A stretch of DNA of 64,000 nucleotides, from contig JASBTZ010000008.1 of assembly GCA_030148165.1 (NCBI GenBank), positions 124,001 through 188,000 on the forward strand, in the 5' to 3' direction. Position 1 is the stretch's first letter. Each line of letters starts with the position of its first letter. Below are positions 34,635 through 43,758 of the stretch, piece by piece. The translations under genes were made by a program, and so were the position numbers. This DNA is from Bacteroidota bacterium. GTDB lineage: Bacteria; Bacteroidota; Bacteroidia; Flavobacteriales_D; Crocinitomicaceae. The notes beneath the pieces are model-generated. The model did no database searches and was not told the origin of the DNA. It worked only from the letters and a program-made list of their open reading frames with translations.

Positions 34635-36440
34635 TTAATTCTTGATCAGCTTGTATTTTGCTGTACTCGATCCGGAATCAATCTCCAGATAATAGAATCC
34701 ATCCGGTTGAGACGTAATATCTAGTTTCACAGATACATTTTGATCATCCGTATGAAGCGTATTGATCTCTTTACCATTAGCGTCAATCACTCGTAGCGTG
34801 TATGATTCGAGCGTGTTGTTTTTAAACTCGACGGTAAATAATCCTTCGCCCGGATTCGGATAAATTGTTAATCCTTCAATTGAACCGTATTCTTCGATAT
34901 TTGCACAAGATTCAACGGTGATAGAAGTGGAGTCCATACCGACGCATTCGGTTGCTGTATCAATGTATGTGTATACAACCCAGAACGTTCCGATACCACT
35001 TGCGTTAGGGTCGAAATTACCTCCTGATACGCCTGTTCCTGAATAAGTTCCATTTGCAGGTGTTCCACCCGGAAGAGCAACAGGATCATCATAGACGCAA
35101 ATCGTTGAGTCCGTGAAAGCACTTAATGAAACTGACGGAGCCGGATTGATAGTCACATCGAAAGATGAACTATCCATATTTCCAGACTGATCTGTTACGA
35201 TATACCATACTGTTGTTGTACCAACATTAAATGATGTACCACTGGCATCTCCACTTCCTGAACCGGTTGTTGCTCCGGTCATATTGTAACTTACCGTTTC
35301 ACCACCGCAGTTATCCCAGGTCGTAGGAGCGATTCCGTTAACAACAGGATCACATTGTGTTATGTTTGCAGGAGAAGTTACTGTTGGTGCGATCGAATCT
35401 GTAACGATCACATTAAACGAACAGAAAGCAGAATCTCCAAAGGCATTAATAACTGCGTAAGTTTCTGTAGTTGTACCTACCGGGAATGTTCCTCCAGTAC
35501 CAATCCCTGAAACAAAGGTAGTTGTCGTTCCACCACCATAGGTGATTTTAACCATACCATGACCTAAATTTACTCCACCTGTATTATTTTGGTTGGTACC
35601 ACCATTGAAAGAAGCGCCTCCACCTCCAACACCGCCACTTCCGACGCTATTAGAACCAGCACCACCACCAGAGTAGCCACCGCCACCGCCACCAACGACG
35701 TATCCGGAACCATTTCCACCTCCACCGAAGCCACCAATTCCAAATCCAACATTGGCACCAGCTCCACCATTAACAAAGGCATCTCCACCAGAATTTGCAG
35801 TCCAACCATCAGCGCCATCAGTTAGCAATCCACCTCCGGCACCTGAAGAGAATGAGCCACCGGCAGAACCGCCATTTCCGGCAGTACCGCCGGCACCACC
35901 ACCACCTGTTCCCATGCCTCCGGTTGTTCCAACCTGACCATGTTTATTTGGTGAATCAAGAGCTGCGGCTGAACCACCGCCACCACCAGCAACAATGAGT
36001 GGGTTATTAGACATGTCAACGACGAATGTACCGCCGCCTCCGCCATTACCACCAGTTGAATGATATTGCTGTCCTACTAGAATCTGAAGCGTTTGGCCTG
36101 GTGTCACTGTGAAGTCACCAATCATAATAGCACCAAGGCCCGCTGGCACCCCAGAACTTGTATTATTACTTCCTTGAGCCCCACGAGCTTCAATCGTTAC
36201 GGAGGTAACGCCTGCAGGAACTATCCAGCTGTCAATTGTTCCCGTATAATTGAATATGATCGAATCCAAGTCACAAGGATCATAACCCTGAGGGATTGTA
36301 TAACTCACCACCGCATTACACGTAGAGTCGGCATTCACATATATGTCTGCCGGACATGTAACCGTTGGACATTGAGCAAAAAGTGATCCGGTTGCCAGAA
36401 CACTTATTGCAATAAGTATATTTTGCGTAATATTTTTCAT
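34635..36440 (-). CDS. Glycine-rich secreted protein with HYR-like and T9SS type A domains
   Basis: A 601-residue exported protein. Signal peptide (1-22); a cysteine-bearing HYR-like start (CPTVTCPADIYVNADSTC); a jelly-roll-like strand region; a long glycine-rich tract (about 130-300, GGGGG clusters) as in glycine-rich secreted proteins; a second HYR-like module (DSIAPTVTSPANITQC ... VWYIVTDQSGNMDSS); and a C-terminal type A sorting domain (GLTIYPNPGEGLFTVEFKN to KYKLIKN, last ~80 residues). The sorting domain sends it through the type IX system to the cell surface. Likely role is adhesion or matrix; no enzyme domain is seen. It is second in an operon, 10 bases after the small protein gene. 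Confidence 0.88.
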   Translation of the reverse strand: MKNITQNILIAISVLATGSLFAQCPTVTCPADIYVNADSTCNAVVSYTIPQGYDPCDLDSIIFNYTGTIDSWIVPAGVTSVTIEARGAQGSNNTSSGVPAGLGAIMIGDFTVTPGQTLQILVGQQYHSTGGNGGGGGTFVVDMSNNPLIVAGGGGGSAAALDSPNKHGQVGTTGGMGTGGGGAGGTAGNGGSAGGSFSSGAGGGLLTDGADGWTANSGGDAFVNGGAGANVGFGIGGFGGGGNGSGYVVGGGGGGYSGGGAGSNSVGSGGVGGGGASFNGGTNQNNTGGVNLGHGMVKITYGGGTTTTFVSGIGTGGTFPVGTTTETYAVINAFGDSAFCSFNVIVTDSIAPTVTSPANITQCDPVVNGIAPTTWDNCGGETVSYNMTGATTGSGSGDASGTSFNVGTTTVWYIVTDQSGNMDSSSFDVTINPAPSVSLSAFTDSTICVYDDPVALPGGTPANGTYSGTGVSGGNFDPNASGIGTFWVVYTYIDTATECVGMDSTSITVESCANIEEYGSIEGLTIYPNPGEGLFTVEFKNNTLESYTLRVIDANGKEINTLHTDDQNVSVKLDITSQPDGFYYLEIDSGSSTAKYKLIKN

Positions 36441-36450
36441 AATTTGATGA

Positions 36451-36831
36451 TTATAAGTTAATGTCTACTTTAAATTCCGATAACGATTGACCCGGTTGAA
36501 TCTCTATTAGTCGAGATGCGTCAAATATTTCGATCGTCACTCCGGCGTCTAATTTGTTATGAATCGAACCAAAGTACAGTTCCGATCCTGCGTAAATAGT
36601 CCAATCAACGTCAACCATATCATTGGTTGAATTCGTCAGGCTAAGCACCAAATAGGTCTTATCGTTCATACTTCTGGAAGTTAAATACGCATCAACTCCA
36701 TTTTCGGAAGCTGCCAAATAAGCTGTTTCAAGATTGGATTCTGATTGCTGTGTGTTCTCTGATTGCGCAAATGATGTACTCATCATTGACGCGGCGAAGA
36801 AAAAGACACACGCTCGTAAGCATTTTTTCAT
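36451..36831 (-). CDS. Small secreted protein, unknown function
   Basis: A 126-residue protein with a signal peptide (RACVFFFAASMMSTSFAQ). The mature part has a short polar stretch followed by a beta-rich domain (TYLVLSLTNSTNDMVDVDWTIYAG) ending without a sorting domain. I do not recognise the family. It is transcribed first, immediately before the glycine-rich T9SS cargo gene, and might be a partner of that surface protein. The reverse-strand upstream region has a TAAATTTA element resembling the Bacteroidota -7 box. Confidence 0.65.
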   Translation of the reverse strand: MKKCLRACVFFFAASMMSTSFAQSENTQQSESNLETAYLAASENGVDAYLTSRSMNDKTYLVLSLTNSTNDMVDVDWTIYAGSELYFGSIHNKLDAGVTIEIFDASRLIEIQPGQSLSEFKVDINL

Positions 36832-37123
36832 AGTAGTAATTTTTGATTGAGTAGTAAATTTACAATGATTCTCGAAAGAAAAAAATGATCTTTTGTTAAA
36901 TCCTAAAAAACAAAAACCCTGAGATCTTGCGAATCCTAGGGTTTTCTATTCCTCCAGCCATAGAGGCGTATTTTGTTGGCGGTCCGGACGGTCCTGTTCG
37001 GACCGCAAAAATGGGCTTTTCGTAAGTTTTCGTAAGTTGATCTAAATTTGCTGTATATCCCTTTAATACTGGGGGTTTTTGTTGATAAATAATTATTTTT
37101 CGTTAATAAGAAAAAAGTTAAAA
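36832..37123. other. Intergenic region with inverted and tandem repeats beside integrase
   Basis: No gene is supported. It contains an inverted repeat AAAACCCT (36913-36920) / AGGGTTTT (36938-36945), a GC-rich inverted repeat GCGGTCCG (36979-36986) / CGGACCGC (36999-37006), and two tandem copies of TTTTCGTAAG (37017-37026, 37027-37036). Such repeats next to a tyrosine integrase could be arm-type binding sites or remains of an older insertion. No tRNA was recognised. Confidence 0.5.
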
Positions 37124-37147
37124 CATCCCCGGTTCCATCCCCTCATA
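37124..37147 (+). repeat. Left direct repeat (candidate attL)
   Basis: CATCCCC-ggtt-CCATCCCCTCATA. It matches 48589-48612 at 20 of 24 positions, all mismatches being in the central four bases. It abuts the integrase promoter element. Confidence 0.6.
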
Positions 37148-37148
37148 T

Positions 37149-37156
37149 TATCTTTG
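37149..37156 (+). promoter_or_regulatory. -7 element for the integrase gene (TATCTTTG)
   Basis: TATCTTTG ends 11 bases before the integrase ATG and begins one base after the candidate att repeat, so integrase binding at the repeat could repress its own gene. Confidence 0.5.
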
Positions 37157-37167
37157 GGGGACAGATT

Positions 37168-38424
37168 ATGTCAGGATTAAAATTCTACATAAGAGACAAA
37201 AATGCCAGGGTTGATTCTTCAATTCAGATGGTGCTATACTATGATGGTTATCGCTTGAAAGTGTCAACGGGAATTAATGTGCCTCCTGCCTATTGGAATG
37301 CAAAAAAGCAACGGGCAAAAGTATTATTGGAATTTCCGGATGCAGTGATTATTAATGATGAGCTGGATCAAATGGAAGAAGCAATGAACTCATTACTTAG
37401 AAAATATCGTGATTTTGGATATTACCCCGTTCCGGCAACACTGAGAAAGGAGTTCCTTGCACTGGGTGGAAACCCATTGAAAGATCGCAGGGATAAAACA
37501 TTTTGGGACTACTTTGAAGAGTTTATTGTCTATAAGGAGAAACAACTAAGTGATATTCGTGATTACAATAACTCACTGCGTAAGCATTTGGTAAATGCAG
37601 AGAAAAAAATGGGTAGAGAGCATCGCTTTGATCTGATTGCGAACCCGGAGAGTGATTTTGCCGAAAACTGGAATCACTACTTGCTTTATGAAGCGATAAA
37701 TAGTGAAGGTAATCCGGGGCTAGCAAGAAACACTGCCGGGAAGATGAATAAATGTTTCAAGGTGTTTTTGAATTGGTGCTTTGATCGAAATATCATTCCT
37801 CGATTTAGTTTGAAGAAATTTCCGACGGTACATGAGGATGTGGATAAGGTGTATGTGACCGAGGAAGAACTGGAATTAATTACTGAAGTAGAGTTGGAAG
37901 ACGAATTGGAGCAAATTGTTCGGGATCTTTTCGTAATTGGATGCGAAACCGGTCTGCGTTTTTCCGATTTCATCCGAATTGATTCGAGAGATATTCGAAA
38001 TAATCAGATTCATTTCAGACCGAAAAAGACCAGGAAACAAGCGAATAACAAAGTAATTATACCAATTAGTGAGCGATTGGATGATACATTAAAGAAATAC
38101 GAATATAACCCACCCTCATTCAATGGTAAAAGAATTACGCAATTCAATACAACCATTCGCGAGGTATGCAGAAAAGCAGGTTTGACAACGGATATTGTCC
38201 GGTACAAACACAAAGGTGGAGTAGAAGTGAAGGAAGTTAAATTCAAGTTCGAGGAAATTTCATCTCATACATGCCGTCGGACGTTTTGTACACTCAAATT
38301 TTTAAAGGGAATGCCTGCCCAAGCCATCATGAAATTCAGTGGGCATCGATCGGAACGGAATTTTTTGAAATATCTGAAATTGGATGCGGAGTTGACGGCG
38401 AGTAAGTATGGGGAGTTTTTTTAA
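37168..38424 (+). CDS. Tyrosine site-specific recombinase (integrase)
   Basis: A 418-residue phage-type integrase of the Bacteroidota class. N-terminal arm-binding domain (KFYIRDKNARVDSSIQMVLY ... GINVPPAYWN), a SAM-like core-binding domain (about 110-220), and the catalytic domain with Arg in GCETGLRFSDFIRID, the HTCRRTF (H-x-x-R) box, GHRSE, and the nucleophilic Tyr in NFLKYLKL. All catalytic residues are present, so it should be active. It lies at the very edge of the island, next to a direct repeat, and drives into it. No excisionase is adjacent; a HTH protein at 49222 could serve. Confidence 0.95.
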   Translation: MSGLKFYIRDKNARVDSSIQMVLYYDGYRLKVSTGINVPPAYWNAKKQRAKVLLEFPDAVIINDELDQMEEAMNSLLRKYRDFGYYPVPATLRKEFLALGGNPLKDRRDKTFWDYFEEFIVYKEKQLSDIRDYNNSLRKHLVNAEKKMGREHRFDLIANPESDFAENWNHYLLYEAINSEGNPGLARNTAGKMNKCFKVFLNWCFDRNIIPRFSLKKFPTVHEDVDKVYVTEEELELITEVELEDELEQIVRDLFVIGCETGLRFSDFIRIDSRDIRNNQIHFRPKKTRKQANNKVIIPISERLDDTLKKYEYNPPSFNGKRITQFNTTIREVCRKAGLTTDIVRYKHKGGVEVKEVKFKFEEISSHTCRRTFCTLKFLKGMPAQAIMKFSGHRSERNFLKYLKLDAELTASKYGEFF

Positions 38425-38507
38425 AAATAATATTACCTAAGAGATTGTAGTGATCTTAATTATTCGTTCTACTTTTTATAAATAGAAATAGCCTAATACA
38501 TTTTTCT

Positions 38508-38515
38508 TAGATTTG
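38508..38515 (+). promoter_or_regulatory. -7 element for the defence operon (TAGATTTG)
   Basis: TAGATTTG lies 30 bases before the ATG of the DUF4007 gene; no clear -33 TTG. It is the only candidate promoter seen before the five-gene run. Confidence 0.4.
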
Positions 38516-38545
38516 ATAGGAAGTTGGACCTTAATACAATATTCG

Positions 38546-39415
38546 ATGCGCACAGACATAATTAAATATAATTTTTCAGGACATGAGACCTTTCATTGTA
38601 GAGGGTTTTGGTTGAAGAAGGGGTTTGACTATGCAAATAAACCCGACGCTGTTTTTAACGATTCAGCAGTTGTTGAGTTAGGTGTTGGTCGAAATATGGT
38701 TGGTTCTATCCGCTATTGGCTAAGAGCTTTTGGATTGTTTGATGGCAAAGATCAATTGAATGAACTCGCTCAAAAGATTTTCCAAGACAAAGGGTTAGAC
38801 CCATATTTAGAGGATGAAGGAACATTATGGCTTCTTCATTATTCACTCATCAGAAATAAGTCGAGAGCATCAATTTATCATTTGATCTTTGGTGAACTAA
38901 GGAAAATCAAACCAGAGTTTACGAAGCTTCATTTCAAAGCACTTGCGCTAGAAAAGGATAATTCTGCCAACGAGAACACAATTGACAAGGATTTTTCGGT
39001 CTTTATCCGGACTTATTTTTCGAAACCATCTAAGGATATCGAAGAGAGTTTTTCTGGATTATTGACTGAACTTGGTCTATTACATGATTTGGGTAGAAAA
39101 GATGAACTCAAAAATCCCGTATATAGAATAGAAAACAGAAGGCAGCTTGCAATACCAAAGGAGATTGTTCTATATACAATACTTGACAATGAAAGCTATG
39201 GAGACTCTATTAGTTTTAATTCTTTGTTTGAATCACATGAAAGTCCAGGCAATGTCTTCTGCTTCAACAAGGATAACCTTGAAACCATTTTAACTGAAAT
39301 AGAAAAGGATTTTCAAGGAGTTGTTTATAAAAATGATGCTGGAATCAAAGAGTTACAATTTAAAGGTGATAAACCTAACAAGTACAAAGTATTAGAGAAA
39401 TATTATGGCCAGTAA
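38546..39415 (+). CDS. DUF4007 protein, SspB-like DNA phosphorothioation component
   Basis: A 289-residue protein beginning with the DUF4007 hallmark KYNFSGHETFHCRGFWLKKGFDYA followed by VVELGVGRNMVGSIRYWLRAFGL. In the Ssp phosphorothioation system, SspB is (as I recall) a DUF4007-type protein that nicks one DNA strand to allow sulfur insertion. The frame opens at 38513, but residues from the ATG at 38546 (MRTDIIKYNFSG) match the family start. It overlaps the ATPase gene by 11 bases. The order DUF4007-ATPase-sulfurtransferase equals sspB-sspC-sspD. Confidence is high for DUF4007, moderate for the Ssp role. Confidence 0.82.
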   Translation: MRTDIIKYNFSGHETFHCRGFWLKKGFDYANKPDAVFNDSAVVELGVGRNMVGSIRYWLRAFGLFDGKDQLNELAQKIFQDKGLDPYLEDEGTLWLLHYSLIRNKSRASIYHLIFGELRKIKPEFTKLHFKALALEKDNSANENTIDKDFSVFIRTYFSKPSKDIEESFSGLLTELGLLHDLGRKDELKNPVYRIENRRQLAIPKEIVLYTILDNESYGDSISFNSLFESHESPGNVFCFNKDNLETILTEIEKDFQGVVYKNDAGIKELQFKGDKPNKYKVLEKYYGQ

Positions 39416-42400
39416 TTATAGTCCATCAGTAAATATTATTCGTGATGAAGAATCGAACCTAGATTACTTTGTAACTCCAAATGCACAAAAGTCTGTATTC
39501 ACAATTTTTAATGAATTTAAAAAAGGCATTCATTCGTTTACTCTGATTGGGTCTTATGGAACTGGCAAGTCTTCGTTTCTTTGGGCATTGGAGCAGACAC
39601 TCAAAGGGAAGAGAACTTTTTTTGATTTATCCCTTCCCAAGGAAATTCAATCTGTGGAGTTTATTAATGTGGTTGGTGTATATGAGTCCATGATTGACCA
39701 TTTTCATGAATTATTAAATGTCTCTAACTCCCATAGTGGAAATCAAGAGTTGTTTGATGCCTTATTTCAAAAGTATGAAGAAGCGGGAAAGGATGAAGGA
39801 CTCTTAGTCATCCAAATTGATGAGATGGGCAAGTTTCTAGAATATGCTGTCAAAAACGACCCTGAAAGAGAATTATACTTTATACAGCAGCTTGCAGAAT
39901 TTGCAAACACCCCGAAGCGAAATATATTATTCATTTCTACACTTCATCAAGCATTTGACACCTACGGTACTGAATTATCAGAGGTAGAAAGAAATGAATG
40001 GAGAAAAATAAAAGGTCGCTTGAAAGAGCTTCCATTTAATGAGCCCATTGAACAACTCTTGTTTTTAGCTGCAGAAAAGATTAATTCGGGTGAAGTTGAT
40101 AACAAGATTGTAAAAAATAGTCTATCCCTTGGTAAGCTTATTGTAGAGCATAAACTATTCAAAATAGGTCAAGAGTTCTTTGAATCTTCGGCAAACCAAT
40201 TATTTCCATTAGACCCAATTTCTGCTTACATCTTAACCTCATCTTTGCAGCGATATGGCCAAAATGAAAGATCGCTGTTTTCATTTTTATCAAAATTAGA
40301 GGAGCTTGAAAATAATAAGGCATTCGAGTATTTTTCATTGGAGAAAGTATATGATTACCTGTGGGGTGATTTTTACACCTTTATGTCCGCACGGAGTAAC
40401 CCAGATTATATCCAATGGGCGTCTATAAGGTCAGCTATAGAAAGAGTTGAAACAAGGGTTGAAGAAAATCAAGAAATATCAGTTGTCATTGTTAAATCAA
40501 TTGGACTGTTTGGTCTGTTTTCGAACAAAGGAGCTACGATCGACTCTAGGTTACTGACCAACTACCTCTCAACAGTGAAGCAGATAAAACAAGAAGTTAT
40601 AGAAAAAGCTCTATCAGAATTAACGAGGCTCCAAATAATCCGTTTTAATAAATTTAATAGCTCATATAAGTTATTTGAAGGAACCGATCTTGACATTGAA
40701 GGTGCTCTTTTGAAAGCTGAAAATCAAGTTGAAAATGATATTGATATTGTTTCTAAGCTAAAAGAGTCATTCGAATTTTCAGTTGTCACCGCAAAAGCTT
40801 TTTCGTATAAAACAGGAACACCTCGACTTTTTGAGTTTAGAATTACACAATCACCTATTGATGAGATTCCAAAAGATGAAATAGACGGATTTATCAATCT
40901 CCTTTTTAACGAAGATTTATCTCAAAAACAATTAAAACAGATATCAAAAGACCAAGAAAATGCAATAATCTACTGTTTATTTCAAAATACCAGTGACATT
41001 AAAAGCTCTTTGTTTGAGATTGAAAAGTCAACAAAGGTTTTGCAGAATATTGATAATGATGATTTGGTCGCGAGAAAGGAGCTAAAGAACATTATTGAGA
41101 GTCATAAATCTTTACTCAATCATTATGTTAAGGATGCTCTTTACACGGATAAGGTAATTTGGCTTTGGGGCGGACGAAAGGTTGAAATAAATTCATCCAA
41201 AAATCTTAATCAAGAACTGTCAAAAATATCTGAATATGTTTACTCTGGTACTCCAGAACTTAGGAATGAGCTGTTCAATAAACACAAAATTTCTTCGGCT
41301 ATTCATACAGCAAGGAAGAACCTATTCTTAGCAATGGCCGAACACTGGGATAAAAAGGATTTAAATTTTTCTGAATCTAAATTCCCTGCTGAGAAAACCA
41401 TTTATATATCGCTTCTTAAAGATACTGGAATACATAAAAAGGTAGAAAATAACTATGAGCTGGTTTTACCTTCTGGGAATTCTTCGGTAAGTCAAATATG
41501 GGAGGCTTCAGAAGTTTTTTTACAGAGCTGTAGAGGTGAAAGGAAGAGACTTACTGAATTAAACAAGATTCTTGAAAATAAACCATATAAGCTAAAAAAA
41601 GGCTTAGTTGATTTTTGGGTTCCAATCTTCCTCTTTATTAAACGAGGAGATTATGCATTATATGGAGATGAAGGCTTCATCCCGAAAATTGATGAAACTA
41701 GATTACACCTCATATCAAGACAACCGAAAGAATATGAAATTAAATCTTTTGAGCTGTCGGATGCACGAATCAAACTGTTCAATAAGTACAGGGAATTATT
41801 GAATTTGGATAGTCAAGATACAATGACCGTCCAATCTTTTATTGAATGTATCGGACCAATCATTGTGCTCTATAAAAACCTCCCTGAATATTCGAAAAAT
41901 ACCAAGCGTTTATCAAAAGAGGCTATTAATTTACGCACAGCAATCACCAAATCCGAAGATCCAGAAAAGGTTTTCTTTGAAGACTTTCCCGAAGCATTGG
42001 AGTTTAGAAGTATTGATGTCTCAACCTCACAAGATACCTATGAACAGTACATCTTAAAGTTCCAAGGAACAATTTCGGAGATTAGAGGCGCTTACCCTAG
42101 TTTAATCGATCGCATTGAAAAGTTTATAACAGATGAGATTATTGGTGCTGATGTTCGGTTTTCTGAATATAAAGGTGTTTTACAAAAGCGATACAGAAAA
42201 ATCAAAGATCATAAGCTGTTAAAACATCAGAAAACCTTTTTATTACGGCTTAACTCACCAATTGATGATAGAAATAGTTGGATTGAATCTATTTCACATG
42301 CGGTTTTAAGTAAACGCCTAGCAGATATACAGGATCCAGAGGAAGATATTTTAAAGGATAAGCTTCAACACCTATTTCAAGAACTTGATAATCTCCTTGA

Positions 42401-42617
42401 AATCGAAGAGATATCAGGAGAAAAGGATGAGGCATTTAAATTAGATATAACCACAAAAGGTGGTAGAATGCAGGGGTTAGTTATAAAACTGAATTCATCT
42501 AAAGAAAAAGAATTGGAACAAATCATGGCTAAGCTAGACAAAGAATTGAAAGGGGATAGAAACCTTAAAATGATGGCTCTAGCCAAGTTGTTAAAAAAAG
42601 AATTAGATAATGAGTAA
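39405..42617 (+). CDS. Large P-loop ATPase, SspC-like
   Basis: A 1070-residue protein with an N-terminal STAND/AAA-like ATPase: Walker A GSYGTGKSS (49-57), Walker B LLVIQIDEMGKF (133-144) and a sensor-like NILFISTLHQAFD. The rest is helical, with winged-helix-like segments and coiled coils and no recognisable nuclease. It overlaps both neighbours (11 bases with DUF4007, 8 with the sulfurtransferase), as expected for a complex made in fixed ratio. By gene order it corresponds to SspC, the ATPase that works with SspB and SspD in DNA backbone sulfur modification. Direct homology cannot be confirmed without a search. Confidence 0.75.
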   Translation: MASNYSPSVNIIRDEESNLDYFVTPNAQKSVFTIFNEFKKGIHSFTLIGSYGTGKSSFLWALEQTLKGKRTFFDLSLPKEIQSVEFINVVGVYESMIDHFHELLNVSNSHSGNQELFDALFQKYEEAGKDEGLLVIQIDEMGKFLEYAVKNDPERELYFIQQLAEFANTPKRNILFISTLHQAFDTYGTELSEVERNEWRKIKGRLKELPFNEPIEQLLFLAAEKINSGEVDNKIVKNSLSLGKLIVEHKLFKIGQEFFESSANQLFPLDPISAYILTSSLQRYGQNERSLFSFLSKLEELENNKAFEYFSLEKVYDYLWGDFYTFMSARSNPDYIQWASIRSAIERVETRVEENQEISVVIVKSIGLFGLFSNKGATIDSRLLTNYLSTVKQIKQEVIEKALSELTRLQIIRFNKFNSSYKLFEGTDLDIEGALLKAENQVENDIDIVSKLKESFEFSVVTAKAFSYKTGTPRLFEFRITQSPIDEIPKDEIDGFINLLFNEDLSQKQLKQISKDQENAIIYCLFQNTSDIKSSLFEIEKSTKVLQNIDNDDLVARKELKNIIESHKSLLNHYVKDALYTDKVIWLWGGRKVEINSSKNLNQELSKISEYVYSGTPELRNELFNKHKISSAIHTARKNLFLAMAEHWDKKDLNFSESKFPAEKTIYISLLKDTGIHKKVENNYELVLPSGNSSVSQIWEASEVFLQSCRGERKRLTELNKILENKPYKLKKGLVDFWVPIFLFIKRGDYALYGDEGFIPKIDETRLHLISRQPKEYEIKSFELSDARIKLFNKYRELLNLDSQDTMTVQSFIECIGPIIVLYKNLPEYSKNTKRLSKEAINLRTAITKSEDPEKVFFEDFPEALEFRSIDVSTSQDTYEQYILKFQGTISEIRGAYPSLIDRIEKFITDEIIGADVRFSEYKGVLQKRYRKIKDHKLLKHQKTFLLRLNSPIDDRNSWIESISHAVLSKRLADIQDPEEDILKDKLQHLFQELDNLLEIEEISGEKDEAFKLDITTKGGRMQGLVIKLNSSKEKELEQIMAKLDKELKGDRNLKMMALAKLLKKELDNE

Positions 42618-43749
42618 AGTAAGACATGTGCTAGGAATATCGGGAGGTAAGGATAGTGCTGCTATGGCGATCTACCTCCGTGACAAGTACCCAGAATTAG
42701 AGTTTGATTATTACTGCTGTGATACAGGAAAAGAACTTGATGAAACATATCAACTTATTGATAATTTGGAATCCTATCTTGGTAAGAAAATCAAAAGGTT
42801 AATTGCCCACGAAGCAGAAAAAAGTAATGAAAATCCGTTTGATTATTTCTACAAGGTATTCAAAGGATACCTTCCTTCACCTCAAGCGAGATGGTGCACC
42901 AATATGATGAAATTACAGCCATTTGAGCGATACGTAGGGACGGCTCCGACGGTTTCCTATGTTGGTATTCGAGGTGATGAAAGCAGAGAGGGTTATGTGT
43001 CAAAAAAGGAAAACATTCAGTCTATTTTCCCTTTTCGAAGAAATATTTGGAGTGAAGATGTATGGAAAAAGTTCTTTGCCAATGAAAATGAAGAAAAGGC
43101 TTTAGACATCTTTAGTACTGTTAACGGAGCGTCTGATTTGGATAGGTTTAAAAATGCACTTTCCATTGAAATTCCAAAGGACTTTAATGAACGAGTTTTA
43201 GCACAAAAGAACTTACACAAGAAGATTGACTCTAGTTTGGATCTTTCAATTGCTGGTATGAACAAGGTCATTTTCGAATTCCTAAAGGATACAAATTATT
43301 CTCTCTCATTAGAAGATGATTTTCCCCTATTAGAAAATGAAGATGTATTAGTTAGGGATGACATTTTTAAAATATTGGAAGAAAGTGGTGTTGGAGTGCC
43401 AGGGTACTACAACAAAATTGAATATGAAGTGGATGGTAAAAAAGGCGAATATGCAAGGAGTAGGTCGGGTTGCTTCTTTTGCTTCTTCCAACAAAAAATT
43501 GAATGGGTATGGCTTTATGAGCAACACCCGGATTTATTCGAACAAGCTAAGCACTATGAAAACCTTGATGAGTTTTTTACTTGGAACCAGCATGAGTCAT
43601 TGGATGAACTAACAGAACCAAGCAGAATTGAGCAAATTAAAAGAGAGCATCTTAATCGAACTGGTCGTGAGAAATCAAAAGGCTCGAAGTTCTTGCTTGA
43701 CATTTTAGACGACACTGAAGAAGAAAGTTGTATTTCTTGCTTTGTATAA
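42610..43749 (+). CDS. PAPS-reductase-like sulfurtransferase, SspD/DndC-like
   Basis: A 379-residue ATP-pyrophosphatase. PP-loop GISGGKDSAAMAIYL (SGGKDS at 11-16), ARWCTNMMKLQPFE with Cys96, and GIRGDESREGY are typical of the phosphoadenosine-phosphosulfate-reductase-like enzymes that activate DNA for sulfur insertion (DndC, SspD). Cysteine pairs occur at GCFFC (288, 291) and in the last residues, SCISCFV (374, 377); with Cys96 they could hold an Fe-S cluster or sulfur. A DNA sulfurtransferase fits better than an assimilatory PAPS reductase, because of the long insert and the SspB/SspC neighbours. No cysteine desulfurase is encoded nearby, so a host IscS/SufS may supply sulfur. Confidence 0.85.
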   Translation: MSKVRHVLGISGGKDSAAMAIYLRDKYPELEFDYYCCDTGKELDETYQLIDNLESYLGKKIKRLIAHEAEKSNENPFDYFYKVFKGYLPSPQARWCTNMMKLQPFERYVGTAPTVSYVGIRGDESREGYVSKKENIQSIFPFRRNIWSEDVWKKFFANENEEKALDIFSTVNGASDLDRFKNALSIEIPKDFNERVLAQKNLHKKIDSSLDLSIAGMNKVIFEFLKDTNYSLSLEDDFPLLENEDVLVRDDIFKILEESGVGVPGYYNKIEYEVDGKKGEYARSRSGCFFCFFQQKIEWVWLYEQHPDLFEQAKHYENLDEFFTWNQHESLDELTEPSRIEQIKREHLNRTGREKSKGSKFLLDILDDTEEESCISCFV

Positions 43750-43758
43750 AAAATATTA

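Noticed and set aside
35570-36052. Several open frames opposite or out of frame with the glycine-rich protein gene
   Set aside because: They arise from the GGN-rich codon composition of the glycine tract and encode repetitive, non-protein-like sequence.
36900-37010. tRNA or tRNA fragment as integration target next to the integrase
   Set aside because: The inverted repeats there do not form a cloverleaf and no T-arm GTTCRANNC-type sequence was found.
38513-38545. Upstream start for the DUF4007 gene
   Set aside because: The first 11 residues overlap the promoter-like TAGATTTG element and do not resemble the family; ATG 38546 places the conserved FSGHETF motif near the N-terminus.
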